A stretch of 23,374 bases of DNA from CANJJB01 sp964449295 (GCA_964449295.1 CAYUZN010000019.1:1-23374), one strand, 5' to 3'. Shown: positions 12,928 to 22,194, counted from the first letter of the stretch. Translations and numbers: made by a program. The notes: generated from the sequence alone by a model not told the origin.

Positions 12928-15813
12928 ATGAGACTCTTTATTTTATTTTTAGCTACGAGCAGCCTTCTTTTCTGCAATGAAGAGATCCCTAATTTCGAGT
13001 ATGTCAAAGATGAAACAACAGTTCCTATCCTCAATCCAACTCTTGTAGATCGCAAAGTTGCCAAAATCCGTCTTAAAAATGGCCTTGAAGCTTATCTTGT
13101 TTCAGATCCAGAGACAAATCAGTCAGGAGCTTCTCTTTCTGTCGAAGCTGGATCTTGGAGTGATCCAAAAGAATACCCTGGGATGGCTCATTTCTGTGAA
13201 CATATGTTATTTTTGGGAACTAAAGCTTATCCAGGTGAATCAGACTATTCTCAATTTATCACCGAACACGGTGGCAAGAACAACGCTTTTACAGCTTCTA
13301 ATCAAACAGTCTACATGTTCTCTATCAATAACGAAGCTTTTCAAGAAGCCTTAAATCGTTTTTCCCATTTTTTTATCGACCCTCTATTTAATACTTCCTC
13401 TGTTGAAAGGGAGCTGCACGCTGTCGATCAAGAGCACTCAAAAAACATCGAAAATGATGGGTGGCGGCAATACATGATTCTCAAAGAAACGGGCAACCCC
13501 GCACATCCTTTTTCCGGTTTTTCAACAGGAAATGCTCAAACTCTAGGTGGAATTCCAAGAGAAGCTCTTGTGAATTGGTATGAGGCAAATTATTGTGCTG
13601 GCAGAATGCATCTCGTTGTGATCTCATCTTTACCACTTGATGACCTTGTCAAAATTGTTGTCAGTGATTTTTCTAGCGTCCCCTCATGCCAAACACCTCC
13701 CCCTTCTTATCCTTTTGAACTCTTTTCTGAAGAGCAAAAAGGGCACATGATCTATATCAAACCTGTTAAAGATATTAAAATTCTAGAACTTACCTGGCAA
13801 CCACCTAAGCAATTTGCAGAAGATCGCAACACAGACGTCTTTGATCTTGTAGCCTATGCTCTTAGTTATGGAGGCCCTGGCAGTTTATCTGAATTACTCA
13901 AGCAAGAACAACTTGCCCGTTCAGTCTCTTCAAAAGGAGATCTCTTAAGTCAAGATGAAGCAATTTTTGAGCTTTCGATTGCACTGACAGAGAAAGGTGT
14001 TAAAAATTTAAACACCGTTATTGACTACTGCTTTCAAGCTATCAATCGCCTGAAAGAAAGTGGTATCCCTGAGTATCTTTTCCAGGAAGACAAACAGATG
14101 TCCTTAGTTAATTACCAATATCAAACACGCGAGGACTGTTTTACTGCGGTTGAAGAGCTAGGAGCCTCTATTATTTATGAGCCTCTTGAGACATTCCCTC
14201 AAAAACAAAACATTCCTACAACTTATAATCCTACTTTTATTAAAAGCTTTATAGACACTCTCACTCCTGAGACAGCGATATTTTCCATCCAAGCCAATCC
14301 AGATCTTACAGGCGTTCCCATGACATCCAAAGAGAAATGGATGGATGCTGACTATACAATTAAGCCTATTCCACAAGAGCTACTCTCTCAGTGGAAAAAT
14401 ATCGCTTTAAATCCTCATATCAACCTGCCTCCACCCAATCCTTTTATTCCTAAAAATCTTGTCCTTGTATCAGATGCTCCAAAAAAAATCGCACAAGATG
14501 ACAGCTGTTTGGTCTATTTTAAACAAGATGTACAGTATCAAGTGCCAACTGGCACCACGATCTTTAGTTTAAAATCACCCCTTCTCACAGGATCTGCAGG
14601 TTCTGCTGTACTCTTTGATCTTTATTTATATGCTTTAAAAGATAAACTCGATGGCACACTATCTTTAGCCAGTGCGGCAGGCTTTGAATTCGATGCCTTC
14701 CACAAAGATCTAAAAGTGACTCTGATGCTCTCTGGTTATAGTGATCAAACACCTGAACTTCTCAGAACCATTTTTCAATCCTTAAATGCTATTCATCCGA
14801 CAAAAGAACAATTTGAGCGTTACAAAGAAGCACTCTCTACCTCTTATCAAAATGCCTCTAAAGATCTGCCTCTTATGCAAGGCATTGACATGCTAAAAAA
14901 CCTCTTATCGAATGCATCTCCTACAAGTCAATCTAAATACCAAGCTATCATGCCCCTCTCTTACGAAGCTTTCCTTCTCTTCTGCAAGACAGCTTTCAAG
15001 AAATCTTATGTCGAAGGGATGATCTATGGCAACTTCGAAGAACCGATGGCTAAAGATTTGTGGAACACCCTGCATCACTCTCTTGCCTCTACACCTTATC
15101 CCCCTCATGAACAACTCATAAAAAAAGTCATCAATCTTCCTGAAACAGGCGGACCTTTTTTAATTTCTACAGACACACAGATGCAAGGCAATGGCGTTAT
15201 TCTCACAATAGAAGAAGGCTCTTTTTCTATGGAAAAAAGAGGTGCCCAACAAATTTTGAGCACTCTTTTAGAGAGAGATTTTTTTGACACTCTGCGCACT
15301 CAGCAGCAAACTGGCTACATTGTACAATCACAAAATAGCGAAATAGAAAAAGAGCTCTTTCAGAATTTTTATGTGCAGTCGAGTTCTTACCCCTCACAAG
15401 ATCTTTTGGCCAGGTTTGAAATCTTCTTAAAAAACTTTACGCAGACGCTCACCCAAAATCTCACCGCTGAGCGTTTTGTCAGTATTAAATCAGATCTTAT
15501 CACCCTCTTAGAGATGCCACCTGACAATCAAGCTGCCATGGCACAGCGCCTTAATTTTTTAGCCTTTAACTATGACGGTGACTTTGAATGGATCAATAAA
15601 AGGATCGCCTCTCTCAAAGAACTCCCCTATGACTTTGTCTTGCAATCAGCAGGTGAATTTTTCTCCCCTAAAAACTTAAAGCGTCTTGCCATCTTCGTGA
15701 ATGGGAAAACCCCTCCTGTCACAGAAAATACAACCTTGATGACAAACCCTCTTAACTACAACGCCCTCTCTCCCGTTCAGCTCAAAAGCCTTAGCAGCTA
15801 TTCTAGCAAGTGA
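12928..15813 (+). CDS. ptr: Insulinase/pitrilysin (M16A) family zinc metalloprotease
   Basis: Protein of 961 residues, full length for pitrilysin. The inverted zinc motif HxxEH is in MAHFCEHMLFLG (H88, E91, H92). The third ligand is E169 in VDQEHSKN, the same numbering as in E. coli pitrilysin. Around it are GGKNNAFTASNQTVYMF and NDGWRQ, both typical of M16A. The four-domain layout continues to the C-terminus, including the QQQTGYIVQS block (RxxxQLGY-like). A hydrophobic N-terminus (LFILFLATSSLLFC) ending near residue 16 suggests export to the periplasm. LLFC is not a good lipobox. These enzymes degrade small unfolded peptides. The gene follows plsB by 4 bases and overlaps the convergent SprT-like gene by 11 bases. 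Confidence 0.94.
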   Translation: MRLFILFLATSSLLFCNEEIPNFEYVKDETTVPILNPTLVDRKVAKIRLKNGLEAYLVSDPETNQSGASLSVEAGSWSDPKEYPGMAHFCEHMLFLGTKAYPGESDYSQFITEHGGKNNAFTASNQTVYMFSINNEAFQEALNRFSHFFIDPLFNTSSVERELHAVDQEHSKNIENDGWRQYMILKETGNPAHPFSGFSTGNAQTLGGIPREALVNWYEANYCAGRMHLVVISSLPLDDLVKIVVSDFSSVPSCQTPPPSYPFELFSEEQKGHMIYIKPVKDIKILELTWQPPKQFAEDRNTDVFDLVAYALSYGGPGSLSELLKQEQLARSVSSKGDLLSQDEAIFELSIALTEKGVKNLNTVIDYCFQAINRLKESGIPEYLFQEDKQMSLVNYQYQTREDCFTAVEELGASIIYEPLETFPQKQNIPTTYNPTFIKSFIDTLTPETAIFSIQANPDLTGVPMTSKEKWMDADYTIKPIPQELLSQWKNIALNPHINLPPPNPFIPKNLVLVSDAPKKIAQDDSCLVYFKQDVQYQVPTGTTIFSLKSPLLTGSAGSAVLFDLYLYALKDKLDGTLSLASAAGFEFDAFHKDLKVTLMLSGYSDQTPELLRTIFQSLNAIHPTKEQFERYKEALSTSYQNASKDLPLMQGIDMLKNLLSNASPTSQSKYQAIMPLSYEAFLLFCKTAFKKSYVEGMIYGNFEEPMAKDLWNTLHHSLASTPYPPHEQLIKKVINLPETGGPFLISTDTQMQGNGVILTIEEGSFSMEKRGAQQILSTLLERDFFDTLRTQQQTGYIVQSQNSEIEKELFQNFYVQSSSYPSQDLLARFEIFLKNFTQTLTQNLTAERFVSIKSDLITLLEMPPDNQAAMAQRLNFLAFNYDGDFEWINKRIASLKELPYDFVLQSAGEFFSPKNLKRLAIFVNGKTPPVTENTTLMTNPLNYNALSPVQLKSLSSYSSK

Positions 15814-16273
15814 AAAAATTAGCGATCTTCTTAAGTAAGGGATAAGATCTAGGCCGTCTTCTTTTTCTGACAAGTCTTAAGACATTAGGTTGAAACCACT
15901 GATCCCTAATCACCTTACGAAATTCTTGAGCAAGCTCATACTCTTTAAACTCTTTTTCTCTTTCACAAAATCCCCTATGATGAATACGCCGCCGCCTTCC
16001 CAGTCTCTCTAATGGAGGCTCAACATGATGAAGCATTTCGTGATACATAATATAGTGAATAAAATAGGATGGCACATGAGTTTGATCAAGAAGTCTGTGT
16101 ATTTTAATAAGGCCTTTCTTCATATGATAAGATCCTAGCAAAATACGCCTTCTAGGAATAAAATCTCTACTTCCAAACCAGCGAAACTGCAGATCAATTT
16201 TGTTATCAAAATAGACCCTATTAACTTCATCATAAATCTCTTTTAAATTATAATGTTGTCCTTGATGATTCAT
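15803..16273 (-). CDS. SprT-like zinc metalloprotease-type protein
   Basis: Protein of 156 residues with a SprT-like domain. The zinc-binding helix HEMLHH (H78, E79, H82) fits HExxH, and a third ligand is likely in IHHRGFCEREKEF (H98 or H99), at the usual short distance. The N-terminus (LKEIYDEVNRVYFDNKIDLQ) is the standard SprT beginning. The C-terminus is basic (RKRRRPRSYPLLKK), which may contact nucleic acid. Eukaryotic Spartan uses this fold to cut DNA-protein crosslinks. The bacterial role is not well defined. The Shine-Dalgarno AAGGAG (16284-16279) stands 5 bases before ATG. The start lies only 14 bases from the divergent Sel1-protein ATG, so each promoter must lie inside the other gene. 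Confidence 0.82.
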   Translation of the reverse strand: MNHQGQHYNLKEIYDEVNRVYFDNKIDLQFRWFGSRDFIPRRRILLGSYHMKKGLIKIHRLLDQTHVPSYFIHYIMYHEMLHHVEPPLERLGRRRRIHHRGFCEREKEFKEYELAQEFRKVIRDQWFQPNVLRLVRKRRRPRSYPLLKKIANFFTC

Positions 16274-16278
16274 TGGGG

Positions 16279-16284
16279 CTCCTT
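16279..16284 (-). promoter_or_regulatory. Shine-Dalgarno site of the SprT-like gene
   Basis: AAGGAG on the minus strand, 5 bases before the ATG at 16273. It lies in the 14-base space between two divergent start codons and confirms the SprT start. Confidence 0.7.
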
Positions 16285-16287
16285 GTT

Positions 16288-18321
16288 ATGAACACAATCT
16301 CTTTAATATCTGCCAGCTCTATTGACTCTCTAAGAACAAGCCTTGATCTTCTCAATGAAGGATTACAATCTAACCATATTCTTGCCTACTCTCCTACAAA
16401 AAACTCTCTTGAGATAAGAGTCTCTACTCTTTGGGAAAAATTTTGCATCTTTATTCGCTTTAAACCTAAAAATATTCGTCTTAAGACAATTCAACCTTTA
16501 ATTTTCAATTTCATTAAAGACAACGATGAACTCCTCTCATCCGACCCTACACTCTACCCAAAAATACTTAAGATTTATCTCAGTTCTATTTATCCTGAAG
16601 GACAACAGCGCCCCTTATGTCTAAAGAAAAATAGTCGCCTACCTGCTCCAAAACCCTTAGAGTTAACTCTCGAGCAACCAAATCTAACAGTCAGCATCGC
16701 CTCTGATACGCCTCCCCAAAAAACCTATTTACTTTCTTCTGATCCTTATAACAATAGACGCAAAATTATCACAATTCCTTATAAATTGTTAATGCATGGC
16801 CCTGATGAATGTTTAAAATCCTTAAAAAACATCTCATCTCAAAAACTTGAAAAACCTGAGGGGCTGTATCTTCATACTGAAACCCTTTTTCAAGCAGCTT
16901 GGGACAAACACTTTGACTGTTCTTATCCTCAAAAGGATTCTCTTATTGAGTTAATGAGATGCATTGATCAAGATAGATTTAATTCAATGAATCGTGGAGA
17001 AACACCATCTTCACAAACTCAACCCGTGATTGATTTTGAAAAATTAATTCGATTAATTAATCAATTGTCAGAATTTTATCTTGAGGTTATTTCTCTTGAA
17101 GATCTTAATTATCTCAAGTCTACATCAGATGTCTTAAACATTGAAGAGCCTCATTTTTTAGCTTCTTATATTATTTCTAATCATCTAACTCAAAAAAAGC
17201 CTCAAATCCCGCAGTTGGAAGAAGAAGATGCTTTTTCAGCAGAAACATGGGAACTACTTATCACCTATTTTGAAGGTAGACCGCCACCTAGTCAATTATC
17301 TGCTGATAGATTGCTCGACACTGCCAAATTAGCCGCTCAATTTAAACATGAAAAACTTACAAAACACTTAACTTCACTTGTAGCAAATGGCCTAACAAAA
17401 GAAAATTTAAAAACACTTTTTCCTAAGCTAATCAATTTCATCTTATCAGACGACATGAGTCCTTATGTTGAAGTTCCCGATCAAGAAATTGTCTCACATT
17501 TAATACTTAGAGCTAGAGAAGTTAGCAGTTATGAAAAGACTTTTTTTTCAGACTTCTTAAAAGAGGATACAAATGATCAAAGCTGGCTCAAAAACTATCT
17601 GCTGGCTAAGTGTTATGAATATGGTATAGGGCTTAATCAAGACTTCGAAAAAGCCATACAACTCTATCAAACATTAGCAGATCAAAACAATAGTTGGGCC
17701 CAATTTGAAATTGGAAAATGGCATCACTATTCAGGAAACAACTTCAAAGAAGCTTTAGCTTGGTATGAAAAATCTGGTAAGCAAGGATTTATCCCAGCCC
17801 TTTATTATAAAGCTTGCATTTTATCTGGCGCTAACAAAAGCACGCCGTATGATTTAAAAGACATACCTAAAGCTTTAGAACTATGTGAACAATTAGCTAA
17901 TCAAGGAGAAAGATTAGGACTATATGGGCTAGCTGATTTGTATGAAAATGGTATAGGCGTTGCAAAAAGCGTATCAAAAGCGCTTAAACTCTATCAGCTA
18001 GCTTCTGATAAACAAGAACCCAAAAGTTGGCATGCGCTGGCAAAAATCTATGAAACAGGTATAGGGGCTCCAAAAGATTTGGGAAAAGCGTTTAAGTTAT
18101 ATCTACTAGCAGCTAAGCAAGGATTACAGGATAGCCAGCTAAAAGTTGCTGACTGTTTTGAAAAAGGTATAGGAACTACTCAAGATTCATCTAAAAAAAA
18201 TGAATGGGTTACAAAGTACAATCAAAAAACAACCGATGCAAATACATCGCAAAGTAAGTATTCGGCAATAGTCTCTAATCTAAAGAAACGTGTAAGAGCC
18301 CAAACAACCCCTTCATCTTAA
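16288..18321 (+). CDS. Sel1-repeat protein with a possible BTB-like domain; candidate host-interaction protein
   Basis: About 677 residues from the ATG at 16288. An in-frame TTG at 16273 would overlap the divergent gene and is less likely. The N-terminal 230 residues match nothing I know. Residues about 290-375 (DAFSAETWELLITYFEG, DRLLDTAKLAAQFKHEKL, LVANGLTKENLKTLF) follow the pattern of the second half of a BTB/POZ domain; the first half is not convincing. Residues about 430-645 form six Sel1-like repeats, with signature turns EYGIGLNQDFEKAI, ENGIGVAKSVSKAL, ETGIGAPKDLGKAF and EKGIGTTQDSSK. There is no signal peptide or membrane helix. Environmental chlamydiae carry expanded BTB-box families and many Sel1 proteins thought to act on host ubiquitin pathways. 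The same role here is inference. The end overlaps hemC (convergent) by 47 bases. Confidence 0.75.
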   Translation: MNTISLISASSIDSLRTSLDLLNEGLQSNHILAYSPTKNSLEIRVSTLWEKFCIFIRFKPKNIRLKTIQPLIFNFIKDNDELLSSDPTLYPKILKIYLSSIYPEGQQRPLCLKKNSRLPAPKPLELTLEQPNLTVSIASDTPPQKTYLLSSDPYNNRRKIITIPYKLLMHGPDECLKSLKNISSQKLEKPEGLYLHTETLFQAAWDKHFDCSYPQKDSLIELMRCIDQDRFNSMNRGETPSSQTQPVIDFEKLIRLINQLSEFYLEVISLEDLNYLKSTSDVLNIEEPHFLASYIISNHLTQKKPQIPQLEEEDAFSAETWELLITYFEGRPPPSQLSADRLLDTAKLAAQFKHEKLTKHLTSLVANGLTKENLKTLFPKLINFILSDDMSPYVEVPDQEIVSHLILRAREVSSYEKTFFSDFLKEDTNDQSWLKNYLLAKCYEYGIGLNQDFEKAIQLYQTLADQNNSWAQFEIGKWHHYSGNNFKEALAWYEKSGKQGFIPALYYKACILSGANKSTPYDLKDIPKALELCEQLANQGERLGLYGLADLYENGIGVAKSVSKALKLYQLASDKQEPKSWHALAKIYETGIGAPKDLGKAFKLYLLAAKQGLQDSQLKVADCFEKGIGTTQDSSKKNEWVTKYNQKTTDANTSQSKYSAIVSNLKKRVRAQTTPSS

Positions 18322-18925
18322 CATCTGCCTCTCTTGCCACAATAGCTAGCTTCCCTTGCAAAGGTGCCGTAGCACCTTCTAAAGTCATGCGTTTTCTATG
18401 TGTCAGATTGAGACGAATGAGTGCTGCTTCTGCAACCACAAGGCCATCGATAAATCCCTTATCTAACAGAGCCAGCCGCTCCTCAATAGAGCCTCTAATA
18501 TCAACACACTGTAAATCAGAGCGCAGCTGACGTAAACTTTGCTCTCTTCTTTGAGATGAGGTCCCAATTCTGGCTCCTTGAGGTAACTTATCCACATTCA
18601 TGACAAGAGAATCAGATGAATCAACACCTCGTGTCAAAGCGACAAGTGTTAATCCGTCTGGAAGAGGCTCTGGTAGATCTTTCGCTGAGTGAATCGCAAT
18701 ATCAATCTCTTCTTTCAGCAATTTTTCATCGAGCTCTTTAGTGAAAAAATTGGTCTTTTCAAGTGTGCGCAAAGAGGTTTTAAGATCAAGATCTCCTGTT
18801 GTTTTGATAAAAAGCGTTTCAAACACAACATCGGGATAAAAAGTGCGCAGCTCTTGTAAGACTTCATCCACTTGCGCTCTTGAAAGCCTAGAATCTCTAG
18901 CACCCACTTTAACGGATAAGTGCAC
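18275..18925 (-). CDS. hemC: Porphobilinogen deaminase (hydroxymethylbilane synthase), short form without domain 3
   Basis: Tetrapyrrole enzyme that joins four porphobilinogens. Domains 1 and 2 are clear: VGARDSRLSRAQ, IAIHSAKDLP (substrate-binding KD), RIGTSSQRREQ, DIRGSIEERL and APLQGKLAIVARE. The protein stops just after this last motif, at 216 residues against about 310 in most bacteria. The whole C-terminal domain is missing, including the cysteine that holds the dipyrromethane cofactor. The only cysteine (in LQCVDIRG) is in another place. I chose the GTG at 18925 because GAGGAAG (18938-18932) lies 6 bases before it. A TTG at 18940 would also keep the frame. The start overlaps the radA 3' end by 17 bases. 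From memory Chlamydia HemC is also short, so this may be lineage-typical. Confidence 0.88.
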   Translation of the reverse strand: MHLSVKVGARDSRLSRAQVDEVLQELRTFYPDVVFETLFIKTTGDLDLKTSLRTLEKTNFFTKELDEKLLKEEIDIAIHSAKDLPEPLPDGLTLVALTRGVDSSDSLVMNVDKLPQGARIGTSSQRREQSLRQLRSDLQCVDIRGSIEERLALLDKGFIDGLVVAEAALIRLNLTHRKRMTLEGATAPLQGKLAIVAREADVKMKGLFGLLHVSLD

Positions 18926-20279
18926 GGATAGCTTCCTCAACTAAATCAATACCTATAAGTTTGATTTTCTGCGAATAATGAGCTGGCAAACTCTTCAAGT
19001 TTCTCTTGGGCAAGATACAGGCTTTAAAACCCATGTTGATCGCTTCTTTAAGACGCGCTTCAATACGAGAAATAGAACGCACTTCTCCACCTAAGCCAAC
19101 TTCCCCTATGACAACCGTATCAGAGTCAATAGGCTTATTACAAAAAGAGGAGGCAATCGCAAGCAAAATTCCTAAATCTATCGCAGGCTCTGTGATTTTC
19201 ATCCCTCCTGCGACAGAGACAAAGACATCTGTGTGATGCAGCGTATATCCCATGCGCTTCTCTAAGACAGCTAGAAGAAGAGCGAGGCGATTTTGATCAA
19301 GACCTGTCGATTTTCTAGTTGATGTCGCAAAAGAGGAGGAAGCTGCCAGAGCCTGAATTTCAATTAAAATAGCGCGCGTACCTTCAATCGTAGGAATAAT
19401 CACAGAGCCTGGAGACTCTCTAATACGCTCTTGTAAAAAAGCCTCTGACGGATTTTCAACTTCTTTTAATCCACTTGTATCCATTTGAAAAAGAGCAATG
19501 TCATCTGTTGGGCCAAATCTGTTTTTAACAGCCCTCAAAATACGATAGCCGTGTTGCCTATCCCCTTCAAAATCTAAAACCGTATCGACAATATGCTCAA
19601 GTACTCTCGGCCCTGCAATCTCTCCTGATTTAGTCACATGACCGATCAGAAATGTTGAAATCCCCATCCCTTTTGCCATATGCATAAACTCTGTCGCAAG
19701 CTCTCTCACTTGAGAGACTGAGCCAGGAGCTGATGTCAGTTCATTTTTGTAGACAATCTGGATAGAATCGACGATCAAAATATCAGGTTTAATTTGATCG
19801 ATCTGCAATTTGATATGGGAAAAATTCGTTTCACTAAAAAGAAGTAAATTGTCAGAGACAGTATTAAGACGCCGTGCTCTTAGAGTCGTTTGTTGAACCG
19901 ATTCTTCTCCACAGACATATAAAACCGTGAGCCCTTGACTAGCAAATGATTGAGAGATCTGCAACATGAGAGTCGATTTGCCAATACCGGGATCTCCTGC
20001 CACAAGCGTTAAAGATCCGACAACAAGACCTCCTCCTAACAGACGATCGAATTCCCCCATCGCCGTTTTAATGCGCTGGCTCTCATCTGCTGGCACTTCC
20101 TTAATACGCATCGGCTTGGCAACTGTCGTGGAAGTACTCTCGAACCTCTTTCTTTTTTCAACAACATCAACTTCTTGCTCAAATGTATTCCATTGCAGGC
20201 AGGCAGAACAGCTTCCCGTCCATTTAGCTTGCTTATTTCCACACTCTCCACATGTCCAAACAACTTTTTCTTTAACCAT
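18909..20279 (-). CDS. radA: DNA repair protein RadA (Sms)
   Basis: Protein of 456 residues, RecA-like helicase/ATPase that processes recombination branches. Domains in order: N-terminal C4 zinc finger (WTCGECG, C10/C13; GSCSAC, C24/C27), ATPase core with Walker A GDPGIGKS (95-102) and Walker B-like ILIVDSIQIVY (near 170), the RadA-specific KNRFG (251-255), and a C-terminal Lon-like domain (about 290-456) with VFVSVAGGMKITEPAIDLGI and VIGEVGLGGEVRSI. Length is normal. The start ATG overlaps the rnc stop by 8 bases and the stop lies inside the hemC start region, so rnc-radA-hemC is a tight operon, the same order I recall in Chlamydia. Confidence 0.97.
   Translation of the reverse strand: MVKEKVVWTCGECGNKQAKWTGSCSACLQWNTFEQEVDVVEKRKRFESTSTTVAKPMRIKEVPADESQRIKTAMGEFDRLLGGGLVVGSLTLVAGDPGIGKSTLMLQISQSFASQGLTVLYVCGEESVQQTTLRARRLNTVSDNLLLFSETNFSHIKLQIDQIKPDILIVDSIQIVYKNELTSAPGSVSQVRELATEFMHMAKGMGISTFLIGHVTKSGEIAGPRVLEHIVDTVLDFEGDRQHGYRILRAVKNRFGPTDDIALFQMDTSGLKEVENPSEAFLQERIRESPGSVIIPTIEGTRAILIEIQALAASSSFATSTRKSTGLDQNRLALLLAVLEKRMGYTLHHTDVFVSVAGGMKITEPAIDLGILLAIASSFCNKPIDSDTVVIGEVGLGGEVRSISRIEARLKEAINMGFKACILPKRNLKSLPAHYSQKIKLIGIDLVEEAIRALIR
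18932..18938 (-). promoter_or_regulatory. Shine-Dalgarno site that sets the hemC start
   Basis: GAGGAAG on the minus strand inside the last codons of radA, 6 bases before a GTG at 18925. It favours GTG over the more upstream TTG at 18940 and implies coupled translation with radA. Confidence 0.6.
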
Positions 20280-20973
20280 GCTTTATCTTCTTTAGAGCAT
20301 CTTGAGCAGCCGCTTGCTCCGCTTCTTTTTTTGAAGCACCTGTCCCTCTGCCGACTTCTTTATCTTCAAGACACGCAATCACATGAAATATTTTACTATG
20401 ATCGGGCCCCGATTCTTTTTCAACTTTATAAACAGGAGGCTTTTGATATTTTTTTTGAGAATAATCTTGAAATTCTGCTTTCCAATTACGCACTGGCTCT
20501 TTGAGTACTTGCTGGATATCCTCTCCAAAATGATTCCAAAAAAAGGCCCGTGCTTCTTCTAAGCCTCCATCGAGATAAATAGCACCTATCAGAGCTTCAA
20601 AAAGATCGGCTAAAATCGTATCTCTACCCCTGCCTTCATTAAGTTTCTCTCCTCTGCCTAAGAGCACATAAGAGGAAAGACCTAATTTTTGTAAGAATCT
20701 GGCACAGGTACTTGCTTCGACAAGATGAGCTCTTATCTGCGAGAGCTCTCCCTCTGGCTGCATAGGTAAATTTTGATAGAGATAGTCAGAAATCAAAAGC
20801 CCCAACACAGAATCCCCTAAAAACTCGAGCCTTTCGTTGTGTTCATCAACCAGCTGCCTATTCTCGTTATAAAAAGATCTATGAATAAAAGCTAAAGAAA
20901 GCAATTTTTTATCTTTAAATGTATAAGTTAATTTTGATTCAAGATCCTTATAATGCTTTACTAAATCCACCAT
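20272..20973 (-). CDS. rnc: Ribonuclease III
   Basis: Protein of 233 residues that cuts double-stranded RNA in rRNA maturation and regulation. The signature NERLEFLGDS (46-55) gives catalytic E47 and D54. LADLFEALIGAIYLDGG gives D123 and E126. All four match E38, D45, D114 and E117 of E. coli. A double-stranded RNA-binding domain follows (about 163-231; FQDYSQKKYQKPPVYKVEKE, GRGTGASKKEAEQAAAQDAL). It is the first gene of the rnc-radA-hemC unit and is divergent from dapL across 45 bases, where the promoters for both directions must lie. No clear promoter pair is visible there. Confidence 0.97.
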   Translation of the reverse strand: MVDLVKHYKDLESKLTYTFKDKKLLSLAFIHRSFYNENRQLVDEHNERLEFLGDSVLGLLISDYLYQNLPMQPEGELSQIRAHLVEASTCARFLQKLGLSSYVLLGRGEKLNEGRGRDTILADLFEALIGAIYLDGGLEEARAFFWNHFGEDIQQVLKEPVRNWKAEFQDYSQKKYQKPPVYKVEKESGPDHSKIFHVIACLEDKEVGRGTGASKKEAEQAAAQDALKKIKHG

Positions 20974-21018
20974 GAGAGATTATCCTAACACTGATTTTAT
21001 CTATCAGGATTATGCACG

Positions 21019-22194
21019 ATGGCCCGATTAAATTCCTATTACAAGAAATTAAAGCGCGAGTACATTTTTCCGATCATCGAACATAAATTAATCGAGCTGA
21101 AAAAAAAATCCCCTAATACGACAACGATTAATCTCGGTATCGGAGATATTGCTCTACCTCTAGCACCCTCTATTGCACATGCTATTTGTCTTGCAACGCA
21201 AGAAATGACAACCCCTCAAGGATTCAAAGGCTATGGACCTTCCGATGGGTATCTTTTTCTCAAAGAAGCCATTGTCAAACACCAGTACTCAAACCTCGGA
21301 ATTTCTCCTGATGAAATTTTCATCTCCGATGGTACCAATACAGATACAGCCAATATCCAAGAACTCTTTAGCCTCAACAATACGGTAGGTATTCTCGACC
21401 CTACTTATCCCGTCTACTTAGATACCAATATCATGGCAGGAAGATCATCTAAAATTCTACTCTTACCTTGCACACAGGATAACAACTTTTGCCCTGTCCC
21501 TCCTCAAGAACATTGCGACATGATTTATCTCTGTACGCCCAATAATCCCACAGGCGTTGCGCTCACCAAATCTCAGCTCACAGAGTGGGTAGCTTATGCT
21601 AAAAGAGAAAATGCCACTCTTCTCATCGATAACGCTTATGAAGCCTTTATCACATCGCCTGATGTGCCCAAAAGCATCTTTGAAATCGAAGGTGCCAAAG
21701 ACGTTGCCATCGAATTTAGAAGCTTTTCAAAATCGGCTGGTTTTACAGGCTTAAGATGCGCGTATACCGTCCTTCCTAAAACCGTTCATCAAGGCAAGCT
21801 CTACCCCCTTTGGAAAAAACGGCAATCCACTAAATCAAACGGGGTCTCTTATCCCATCCAGAAAGGCGCTGAAGCTGTTTTTCTTCCTCAAGGAAAGCAA
21901 GAAACACAGTCCCAAGTCCAAGCTTACCTCGCAGAAGCCAAACGCTTAAAACAAGGTCTTCTCACTATGGGCTACACCTGCTTTGGAGGAGAAGATTCCC
22001 CTTTTATCTGGTGGAAAACCCCTGACAACCTTTCCTCTTGGAAATTCTTCGATCATCTCTTAGACAAATGTCAAATCATCTCCGTCCCTGGCAGCGGCTT
22101 TGGCAAACATGGCGAAGGATATGTTAGACTCTCTGCGTTTACAACCCCCGAACTCTCAACACTTGCTTTGGAAAAAATATGCCACTTACATTAG
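21019..22194 (+). CDS. dapL: LL-diaminopimelate aminotransferase
   Basis: Class I PLP aminotransferase of 391 residues. It converts tetrahydrodipicolinate to LL-diaminopimelate in one step, the short lysine/peptidoglycan route shared by chlamydiae and plants. Signs: INLGIGDIALPLAPSIAHA near the N-terminus, GFKGYGPSDGYLFLKEAI, ISDGTNTDTANIQELF (the typical DapL ISDGAKxDxxRxQ block, with differences), LCTPNNPTGVAL, IDNAYEAFI and the PLP lysine K238 in FRSFSKSAGFTGLR. The AGGA at 21007-21010, 8 bases before ATG, supports the start. The stop overlaps the next gene by 16 bases. It provides the diaminopimelate needed for the transient chlamydial peptidoglycan. Confidence 0.92.
   Translation: MARLNSYYKKLKREYIFPIIEHKLIELKKKSPNTTTINLGIGDIALPLAPSIAHAICLATQEMTTPQGFKGYGPSDGYLFLKEAIVKHQYSNLGISPDEIFISDGTNTDTANIQELFSLNNTVGILDPTYPVYLDTNIMAGRSSKILLLPCTQDNNFCPVPPQEHCDMIYLCTPNNPTGVALTKSQLTEWVAYAKRENATLLIDNAYEAFITSPDVPKSIFEIEGAKDVAIEFRSFSKSAGFTGLRCAYTVLPKTVHQGKLYPLWKKRQSTKSNGVSYPIQKGAEAVFLPQGKQETQSQVQAYLAEAKRLKQGLLTMGYTCFGGEDSPFIWWKTPDNLSSWKFFDHLLDKCQIISVPGSGFGKHGEGYVRLSAFTTPELSTLALEKICHLH

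Noticed and set aside
12624..13064. Minus-strand open frame of 146 codons over the plsB-protease junction
   Set aside because: Both genes on the plus strand are well supported by motifs. This frame shows none.
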